Source: an uncultured Clostridia bacterium (lineage in GTDB: Bacteria; Bacillota; Clostridia; UBA1381). From it: a stretch of DNA of 64,000 nucleotides. Below the pieces are notes generated by a model, which made no database searches, was not told the origin of the DNA, and saw only the letters and a program-made list of their open reading frames with translations. This document shows, in pieces, positions 58,456 through 64,000 of the stretch (the stretch's first letter is position 1; each line of letters starts with the position of its first letter). The stretch covers positions 124,001 through 188,000 of the forward strand of contig CAKSIJ010000002.1 in the NCBI GenBank assembly GCA_934462715.1, written 5' to 3'. Both the position numbers and the translations under genes were made by a program.

Positions 58456-59085
58456 TTATCCGATCCAGCTTTCGTCGGACGGGTTGTTTCTGAATTTTAT
58501 CAGTCTTTCCACATCCTCCTGCTTAATATATCCCTCCTCTGCCGCACACTGTGCTATGCAGTCAAAATTTGTGAGCGAAATATTTTTAACCTTTGCTTCT
58601 TCAAGTCTTTTAATTCCCTTTTCCATTCCATAGGTGAAGATACTGACTATACCCAGAACCTCTGCACCTGCCTCACGCAGTGCGTCCACAACCTCTATAA
58701 CGCTGCCGCCCGTTGATATTAAATCCTCGACTACGACAACCTTTTCGCCCTTTTCAAGCTTTCCCTCAATACGGTTTTGTCTGCCGTGATCCTTTGCTCC
58801 CGAGCGAACATATCCCATTGGCATACCAAGAATATGAGCTGTTATTGCCGCATGAGCAATGCCTGCCGTTGACGTTCCCATTAAAACCTCCGCTTCGGGA
58901 TAATTCTTTTTTATAGTTTCCGCAAGCGCATTTTCAACGTCATCTCTTACCTTCGGTGCGGTAAGTGTGAGTCTGTTGTCGCAGTAAACCGGACTCTTTA
59001 TTCCGCTTGCCCATGTAAAAGGCTCTTCGGGCCTAAAAAATACCGCTTTGATAGATAATAAATCCTTTGCTATTAATTTTTCCAT
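58456..59085 (-). CDS. pyrE: Orotate phosphoribosyltransferase
   Basis: PyrE transfers the phosphoribosyl group of PRPP to orotate, giving OMP. The 209-residue product has the PRPP-binding loop VVVVEDLISTGGSV and the catalytic-loop segment YVRSGAKDHGRQNRIEG. The frame opens at 59142 inside pyrF; ATG 59085 lies 9 bases after AAAGGA and is the best start. It follows pyrF in the operon. Confidence 0.95.
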   Translation of the reverse strand: MEKLIAKDLLSIKAVFFRPEEPFTWASGIKSPVYCDNRLTLTAPKVRDDVENALAETIKKNYPEAEVLMGTSTAGIAHAAITAHILGMPMGYVRSGAKDHGRQNRIEGKLEKGEKVVVVEDLISTGGSVIEVVDALREAGAEVLGIVSIFTYGMEKGIKRLEEAKVKNISLTNFDCIAQCAAEEGYIKQEDVERLIKFRNNPSDESWIG

Positions 59086-59117
59086 GATTATCATTCCTTT
59101 CTTTTTCTGATATGCAA

Positions 59118-59816
59118 TCAATCCACAAATTCTCTTACACATCTTCTGTAGCTTTCAACCGGGTTTTCAGCCTGTGTTATCGGTCTGCCTACAACTATAT
59201 AGTCAGAGCCTATTTCCTTTGCCTTTTGCGGAGTAGTCACTCTGACCTGATCTCCGACGTCGCCGTCGGCAAAGCGGACGCCCGGTGTTACGGTCAGAAA
59301 ATCCTTTCCGCACGCATTTTTCACTATACCTGCTTCAAGCGGTGAGCATACAACACCGTCAAGTCCTGCCGTCTGTGCATTTTTGGCATAATGCGCAACA
59401 ACCTTGTCTATCTTTTCATGCACCAGCTGATCTCTTTCCATAAGCGCCTGACTTGTCGAGGTAAGCTGTGTTACCGCTATCAAAAGCGGACGTGTTCCGT
59501 CCTCTCTTGTAAGACCCCTGATTGCCGCCTCCATCATCGGAATTGTTCCGAATGCATGGAGATTGCACATATCAACGTTAAGCCTTGACAGCACTCTCAT
59601 AGCTTTCATGACGGTATTCGGAATATCGCAAAGCTTTAAATCAAGGAATATTTTGTGTCCCCTTGCTTTGATTTCACGGATTATCTCCGGTCCCTCGGCA
59701 TAAAAAAGCTCCATGCCGATTTTCACATACGGTTTTTCTTCGGTGAATCTGTCAAGAAAGCTTAAAACCTCTTTCTTTGAATCAAAATCACAAGCTATAA
59801 TTACATCTTTACCCAT
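59118..59816 (-). CDS. pyrF: Orotidine 5'-phosphate decarboxylase
   Basis: PyrF decarboxylates OMP to UMP. The 232-residue TIM barrel has the catalytic Lys-Asp array in FLDLKLCDIPNTV, where most relatives have His instead of Cys between Leu and Asp. It also has the phosphate-binding GVRFADG and DYIVVGRPIT near the end. Its start overlaps the pyrD stop by 8 bases, so the two are translationally coupled. Confidence 0.95.
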   Translation of the reverse strand: MGKDVIIACDFDSKKEVLSFLDRFTEEKPYVKIGMELFYAEGPEIIREIKARGHKIFLDLKLCDIPNTVMKAMRVLSRLNVDMCNLHAFGTIPMMEAAIRGLTREDGTRPLLIAVTQLTSTSQALMERDQLVHEKIDKVVAHYAKNAQTAGLDGVVCSPLEAGIVKNACGKDFLTVTPGVRFADGDVGDQVRVTTPQKAKEIGSDYIVVGRPITQAENPVESYRRCVREFVD

Positions 59817-60726
59817 TGTGCGCTCCTCCTGTTATTTCTTTTAAGCTTTTAATATTGTACTTTTCCATAACCCTTGGCAATTTCTCAATTATCTTCTTGC
59901 AGATAAACGGTTCGGTAAGGTTTGCCGCACCTATCTGTACAGCCGACGCGCCTGCGAGCAGCATTTCCAGAACGTCCTCCGCACACGATACTCCGCCCAT
60001 TCCGATTATCGGAATCTTTACCGCTTCATATACCTGATAAACCATTCTGAGTGCCACCGGCAGTATTGCTCTTCCCGAATAACCTCCCATTTTGTTGGCG
60101 ATAACCGGCTTCTTTGTTTTTAAATCTATTCTCATTCCCAAAAGCGTGTTTATCATGCTTATTCCGTCCGCGCCTGCCGATTCGCAAGCCCTTGCTATTT
60201 CGGTTATATCGGTCACATTCGGACTGAGTTTGATATAAACCGGCTTTTTTGTGACCGCTTTGACAGCTTTTGTGACCTCCTCTGCCGCTTTTGCACTCGT
60301 TCCGAATGCCATTCCGCCGTTATGCACATTCGGACAGCTGATGTTTACCTCAATAATCGCAACGCCGTCCTCGTTGTCGATTTTCTCGCAGCAATAAACG
60401 TATTCATCAATCGAAAATCCGCTGATATTTGCAATTACCGGCTTTTTGAAAACACTTCTCAGCTTCGGCAATTCCTCCGATATAACCTTCTCTATTCCGG
60501 GGTTTTGCAATCCTACCGAATTAATCATACCGGACGGACATTCTGCTATTCGCGGAGTGGGATTTCCGAACCGTGCGTCCTTTGTTGTTCCCTTAAAGGA
60601 AAGACTTCCCAATATGTTTATATCGTAAAGCTCCGCAAATTCGTACCCGAATCCGAATGTACCGCTTGCCGGGATAATTGGGTTGTCCAATTCAATCCCC
60701 GAAAGAGTAACTTGTGTATCTACCAT
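59809..60726 (-). CDS. pyrD: Dihydroorotate dehydrogenase, class 1B catalytic subunit
   Basis: The 305-residue FMN enzyme oxidises dihydroorotate to orotate. The catalytic base region reads EVNISCPNVHNGGMAFG, with the cysteine typical of class 1 enzymes. Other FMN-site blocks are INTLLGMRIDLKTKKP and GMGGVSCAEDVLEML. The directly preceding pyrK gene marks it as class 1B, which uses NAD+. The longer frame begins at 60765, but ATG 60726 follows GGAGG with 7-base spacing and overlaps the pyrK stop by 7 bases. Confidence 0.95.
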   Translation of the reverse strand: MVDTQVTLSGIELDNPIIPASGTFGFGYEFAELYDINILGSLSFKGTTKDARFGNPTPRIAECPSGMINSVGLQNPGIEKVISEELPKLRSVFKKPVIANISGFSIDEYVYCCEKIDNEDGVAIIEVNISCPNVHNGGMAFGTSAKAAEEVTKAVKAVTKKPVYIKLSPNVTDITEIARACESAGADGISMINTLLGMRIDLKTKKPVIANKMGGYSGRAILPVALRMVYQVYEAVKIPIIGMGGVSCAEDVLEMLLAGASAVQIGAANLTEPFICKKIIEKLPRVMEKYNIKSLKEITGGAHNG

Positions 60727-61454
60727 ATTATTTCCTCCATTTCTAAGATTGGACCATCCTTGCATATTCTTTTATTGCCGTATTTTGTCTTGCAGCTGCA
60801 GCCCATACACGCTCCGAAGCCGCAGCCCATGCGTTCCTCAAAGCTAAGTTCACCCAAGGTTTTTGAAGCGTTGTATATTGCTTTAAGCATCGGCTCGGGG
60901 CCGCAGGTGTAGAAAAATGTGTAATCTATATTCTTCAGTGCGTCGGTTACAAATCCTTTTGTTCCAACGCTTCCGTCAACGGTTGTTATATAAACCTCTG
61001 CGCCGATTTTCTTAAATTCATCGGCATAGAAAACCTCGTCACTGCCGTTGAAGCCGAGAATTGCGCTGACGGTTTTTCCTTGCGCTATCAGCTCCTTTGC
61101 AAGCTTGTACATAGGCGGAATCCCGGCACTGCCGCCGATTACAACAGGCTCTGTTCCGCTTTTTTGAGTATCAAAGCCGTTTCCCAAACCGGTCAGAATA
61201 TCAAGCTTTTCTCCCTCTTTCATTCCGGACATTTTTTCTGTCCCTTTTCCTACGGTTTTGTAAATTATCGTTATGCTGTTTTCATCATAATCGCATACCG
61301 AAATCGGACGTCTTAAGAAAAAGCCGTCAAGCTTTATATTCAAAAACTGCCCGGGTGCGCTAAATGCCGAGGTATCGCCCGAAAGCTTCATTTCGTATGT
61401 GTTTTTTGCAAGCATCCTGTTGCTTTTTATTTCATATATTCCCTGTTTTAACAT
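60720..61454 (-). CDS. pyrK: Dihydroorotate dehydrogenase electron-transfer subunit
   Basis: PyrK carries FAD and a [2Fe-2S] cluster and passes electrons from PyrD to NAD+. The 244-residue product has the FAD motif FFLRRPISVCDYD, a glycine-rich nucleotide loop (VIGGSAGIPPMYKLA) and the cluster cysteines in ERMGCGFGACMGCSCKT followed by KRICKDGP. The fold is shared with FlxA at 47.5 kb. It lies 15 bases after pyrC and overlaps pyrD. Confidence 0.95.
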   Translation of the reverse strand: MLKQGIYEIKSNRMLAKNTYEMKLSGDTSAFSAPGQFLNIKLDGFFLRRPISVCDYDENSITIIYKTVGKGTEKMSGMKEGEKLDILTGLGNGFDTQKSGTEPVVIGGSAGIPPMYKLAKELIAQGKTVSAILGFNGSDEVFYADEFKKIGAEVYITTVDGSVGTKGFVTDALKNIDYTFFYTCGPEPMLKAIYNASKTLGELSFEERMGCGFGACMGCSCKTKYGNKRICKDGPILEMEEIIW

Positions 61455-61469
61455 TTTAAAGCCTTTCTG

Positions 61470-62741
61470 TTACATATCGTAGTTTTTGTGTCCCTTGTAT
61501 GCTATCATGCCGTTTGCAGCGGTTATTTTGTTTACCCCGAATAGTCTTTCGCCGTCAAAGGGCGTTGCTTTTCCCTTTGACATGAATTTATCGGTATCAA
61601 CAACAAAGCTTTCGTTCAAATCAAAGACCGTAATATCCGCCGCCGCTCCCTCTTTTATACCGTATTTGACTCCGAATCTTTTGCCCGGATTTATACTCAT
61701 CAGCTCAACAAGCTTTTCAAGTGTAATCGTTCCGGTTTTTACAAGCTTTGTGTAAATCACCGAAAAGGCCGTTTCCAGTCCGACTACCCCCATCAGGCTG
61801 TCTTTTAAACCCTTTGATTTTTCCTCAGCGCTGTGCGGTGCGTGGTCGGTTGCAATCATGTCGATTGTTCCGTCCTTTATTCCGTCAAGCAAAGCCTTTC
61901 TGTCGTCATTTGATCTCAGCGGAGGATTCATTTTGAATCTGCCGTTTTCCTGCAAATCCTCATCGCACAGAACCAGATAATGCGGTCCGGTTTCACAGGT
62001 CACGTCTACTCCGTCCGCCTTTGCTTTCCTTATCGCCTCAACACTCTCCTTTGTCGAAACGTGGCACACATGATATTTGCACCCCGTTTCTTTTGCAAGC
62101 TTTAAATCCCTTATAATCTGCGCATACTCGCTCTCGGAGCAGATACCCTTGTGTCCGTGCGCCTTTGCATATTCTCCGTCATGAATGTAACCGCCCTTTA
62201 AAAGTTCATTAACCTCACAATGCGCCGCAATTATCTTATCATGCTTTTTTGCAAGTTCCATTGCTTTTTTCATCATTTCTTCGCTTTGAACTCCCCTGCC
62301 GTCATCGGAAAATGCTTTGACGTATCTGCTTAATTCCTCAATATCGGAAAGCTTTTCTCCCTTTTCGCCTGCCGTTATGGCGGCATACGGATAAACCGCT
62401 ATACACGCGTCCTTTTCGATAATATCAGTCTGCACCTTAAGATTTTCAACACTGTCCGGTACCGGGTTCAGATTCGGCATTGAAAATACCGTGGTATATC
62501 CCCCGTGCGCCGCCGCAAGCGTTCCGGTTTTAATCGTTTCCTTATATGAAAATCCCGGCTCTCGCAGATGAACATGAACATCTGTAAAGCCGGGCAAAAT
62601 AACACAGCCGGAAAAATCAAAAACTCTGTCAATATTATCAAAAGCCGTACCGAAAGAAATTTTTCCGTCAATAACGGATATATCCTTTTTTTCAAAACCA
62701 TGCTCTGTATAAACCGCTGCATTTTTAAGCATAAAATTCAT
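61470..62741 (-). CDS. pyrC: Dihydroorotase
   Basis: The 423-residue amidohydrolase cyclises carbamoyl aspartate. It has the first metal motif DVHVHLREPG, then a conserved SDDGRGV loop, CHVSTKESVEAI, and the catalytic ATDHAPHSAEEK block. This is the class I (long) dihydroorotase of Gram-positive bacteria. It is the first gene of the pyr operon; carAB and pyrR are not in the window. Ribosome site AAAGGAATG precedes the start. Confidence 0.95.
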   Translation of the reverse strand: MNFMLKNAAVYTEHGFEKKDISVIDGKISFGTAFDNIDRVFDFSGCVILPGFTDVHVHLREPGFSYKETIKTGTLAAAHGGYTTVFSMPNLNPVPDSVENLKVQTDIIEKDACIAVYPYAAITAGEKGEKLSDIEELSRYVKAFSDDGRGVQSEEMMKKAMELAKKHDKIIAAHCEVNELLKGGYIHDGEYAKAHGHKGICSESEYAQIIRDLKLAKETGCKYHVCHVSTKESVEAIRKAKADGVDVTCETGPHYLVLCDEDLQENGRFKMNPPLRSNDDRKALLDGIKDGTIDMIATDHAPHSAEEKSKGLKDSLMGVVGLETAFSVIYTKLVKTGTITLEKLVELMSINPGKRFGVKYGIKEGAAADITVFDLNESFVVDTDKFMSKGKATPFDGERLFGVNKITAANGMIAYKGHKNYDM

Positions 62742-62773
62742 GATATAACATTCCTTTCGCTTCTTTACGGCAC

Positions 62774-62797
62774 AAAAAAATCCTGCCGCCGGGCAAG
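62774..62797 (-). terminator. Attenuator terminator of the pyr leader
   Basis: On the minus strand CTTGCC-CGGC-GGCAGG is followed by ATTTTTTT, 33 bases before pyrC. Its 5' arm and the preceding bases (62789-62801) can instead pair with CCGGTAAGATTA (62846-62857), giving a competing antiterminator. Confidence 0.8.
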
Positions 62798-62846
62798 ATT
62801 ACAGCAAAACAAGCGCACAAAAAAACTGCGCCTTTGTATTCTACAT

Positions 62847-62881
62847 AATCTTACCGGCATCTCTGTACCGCATTAAAGATT
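62847..62881 (-). promoter_or_regulatory. PyrR-type RNA hairpin (anti-antiterminator) in the pyr leader
   Basis: In the transcript a lower stem AAUCUU/AAGAUU encloses GGUA-CAGAGA-UGCC (62856-62869). The PyrR consensus is ARUC-CNGNGA-GGYU: the hexaloop CNGNGA and the conserved U-G pair are kept, and the C-G closing pair is replaced by A-U. UMP-bound PyrR would hold this hairpin, prevent the antiterminator and favour termination. The pyrR gene must lie elsewhere. Confidence 0.75.
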
Positions 62882-62891
62882 CATTATCATT

Positions 62892-62920
62892 ATTGTATCA
62901 TAGTTTTTTTGTAAAGTCAA
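62892..62920 (-). promoter_or_regulatory. Promoter of the pyr operon
   Basis: On the minus strand TTGACT (62915-62920) and TACAAT (62892-62897) are separated by exactly 17 bases. Transcription should begin just before the PyrR-type hairpin, leaving a leader of about 145 bases before pyrC. Confidence 0.75.
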
Positions 62921-63011
62921 GTGCTAAAATTAAATATTTATCGCTTGTATCAAAATAATTTTCATTCGCCTTGATTGCTCCGGTATCACTGCTTCATAAT
63001 CGGCTGTAAAT

Positions 63012-63037
63012 AAAGGGCAGATTTTGCTCTGCCCTTT
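63012..63037 (-). terminator. Terminator of the GH28-like gene
   Basis: AAAGGGCAGA pairs with TCTGCCCTTT around a 6-base loop, followed by ATTTAC on the minus strand, 20 bases after the stop codon. Confidence 0.75.
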
Positions 63038-63057
63038 ACCCTTAATATTCGCTTTTA

Positions 63058-64000
63058 TTAAAAATTTCTTACTATCGGCTCTGCACCGAGCGTTGTCAGA
63101 TTGCTGATTTGAGTATTTTTTAATGCGTCCTCTCTTTGTATCTGCACAGCACAGCAATTTTTTCTGCGGTTGATTATATTGCATATAACCGAATCCGTTA
63201 CATATCCCTCCACACTCACAGCTTTCGGACGATTACATATAACATTTGAAATCGTAACGTTTGCAATGCTGTCCGGAAGATTTTCGCCGTATATGCCACA
63301 GTCACCCAAAATTATACCGCCGAACGCTTCGATTTCATCGGGCGTGGTATCTATAACTCCGTCTATTACCACATTCCAAATTTTTGCGCCTGCCGGAAGC
63401 AGTCTGATAAGAAAACAAAGATGCGAATAACCCTTTACATTCCGTATAATTATATCATGAATATTCCTATCCCTTGTTTTCCAGTTATTATGCATTACAT
63501 GAGTCGTTCCGAGCGATCCCCCCGGGAGATACGGTACGTCATCTCTTGCTATGGCGGTAAGCGCAATCAAATCATCGCCGGTTCTTCCGGTTATATCCGA
63601 AATTATAATGTCATGACAGCCGTTACGAACGTCTATTCCGTCCTGATTTTCCATATTGTGAAGCATACCGTCAATTTCCTTAGACATACAAGCGTCAAAG
63701 CATATCTTTTCAACACGCCCGTTTGTACAGGCTTCAAGTGAAATTCCCCAACCGTGCGAAGTTACGATTTTCACATTTTCAATTGAGAAAACATCGGTAT
63801 TTGCAAAAAGTATTCCGATTCCTCTCCAGTCGCCGTACTGTGATTCTCCGTCTTTGCCTGCGTCCGTTCCGTAGGAATAGCCATGCTTATCGTCAAAGCT
63901 CAGCTTTCCCGATTTTTTTCTGTCCTCCGGCACCCAATATGCATATTTGCATAAATCTTCGTCGGTATATGGGCATGGCTTTGCCAGAATTTTTGTACCG
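63058..64000 (-). CDS. GH28-like right-handed beta-helix protein, C-terminal part (start outside window)
   Basis: The frame stays open to the window edge, so the GTG at 63933 is internal and not the start. About 313 residues are visible. Beta-helix turns alternate (FSIENVKIVTSHGWGISLE, NVTISNVICNRP). The segment NQDGIDVRNGCHDIIISDI followed by TGDDLIAL closely resembles the NTD/DD active-site motifs of polygalacturonase family GH28. The later SHG and RIK motifs are not clear, so activity is uncertain. It may be a cytoplasmic or secreted glycan-active enzyme; the N-terminus would decide. It is transcribed from outside and ends at a terminator before the pyr promoter. Confidence 0.72.
   Translation of the reverse strand, partial: GTKILAKPCPYTDEDLCKYAYWVPEDRKKSGKLSFDDKHGYSYGTDAGKDGESQYGDWRGIGILFANTDVFSIENVKIVTSHGWGISLEACTNGRVEKICFDACMSKEIDGMLHNMENQDGIDVRNGCHDIIISDITGRTGDDLIALTAIARDDVPYLPGGSLGTTHVMHNNWKTRDRNIHDIIIRNVKGYSHLCFLIRLLPAGAKIWNVVIDGVIDTTPDEIEAFGGIILGDCGIYGENLPDSIANVTISNVICNRPKAVSVEGYVTDSVICNIINRRKNCCAVQIQREDALKNTQISNLTTLGAEPIVRNF

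Overview
The window reads as a chromosomal segment of an anaerobic, low-to-moderate GC Firmicute, most likely a gut-type Clostridia (Oscillospirales/Monoglobales-like). The pointers are the hprK-murB-rapZ-yvcK-whiA-dnaE block, strong AAGGAGG-type ribosome sites, sigma-A promoters with 17-bp spacers, a YesM/YesN two-component pair, S-layer homology proteins, a PyrR-type pyr leader and Rex-like operators. No tRNA, rRNA or CRISPR array was recognised. || Layout. 1-9.1 kb (+): housekeeping block with hprK (5' end outside the window), murB, rapZ, yvcK, whiA, dnaE, a DUF2007-type small protein and pfkA. 9.2-14.7 kb: a DUF2325 protein, a P1B-type metal ATPase with a small partner behind a palindromic operator, a small orphan protein, an Rrf2 regulator, a sigma-B/F-type sigma factor and an ArsR regulator. 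14.9-15.6 kb: an IS200-type element whose transposase is frameshifted. 15.7-34.2 kb (-): a long Gram-positive glycan-utilisation operon (two permeases, binding lipoprotein, two SLH proteins, LamG proteins, two parallel beta-helix proteins, an intracellular (alpha/alpha)6 glycosidase-like protein). It is divergent from its probable YesN/YesM regulators at 34.5-37.6 kb. 37.8-43.6 kb: a decayed MBL-fold gene, a MATE pump, lrgAB, a polysaccharide deacetylase, a 0.75-kb non-coding palindromic element and an SGNH esterase. || 43.6-56.9 kb (-) is the most interesting region: malate dehydrogenase, fumarase, then hdrB-hdrC-hdrA-flxD-flxC-flxB-flxA-frdB-frdA, then an AAEx-family transporter. Read together this is a complete oxaloacetate -> malate -> fumarate -> succinate -> export route. 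The fumarate reductase is soluble, with no membrane anchor gene, and is encoded with a full FlxABCD-HdrABC electron-bifurcation module. The inference is an NADH-dependent bifurcating fumarate reductase that also reduces ferredoxin. Rex-like (NADH/NAD+ sensor) sites overlap the malate dehydrogenase promoter. || 57.1-62.9 kb (-): pyrC-K-D-F-E-B-I, preceded by a leader with a PyrR-type hairpin, a competing antiterminator and a terminator. 63.06 kb to the end (-): the 3' part of a GH28-like beta-helix protein. || Functional picture: surface-attached glycan capture and ABC import feed glycolysis. Redox balance is kept by a reductive succinate branch that may conserve energy as reduced ferredoxin.
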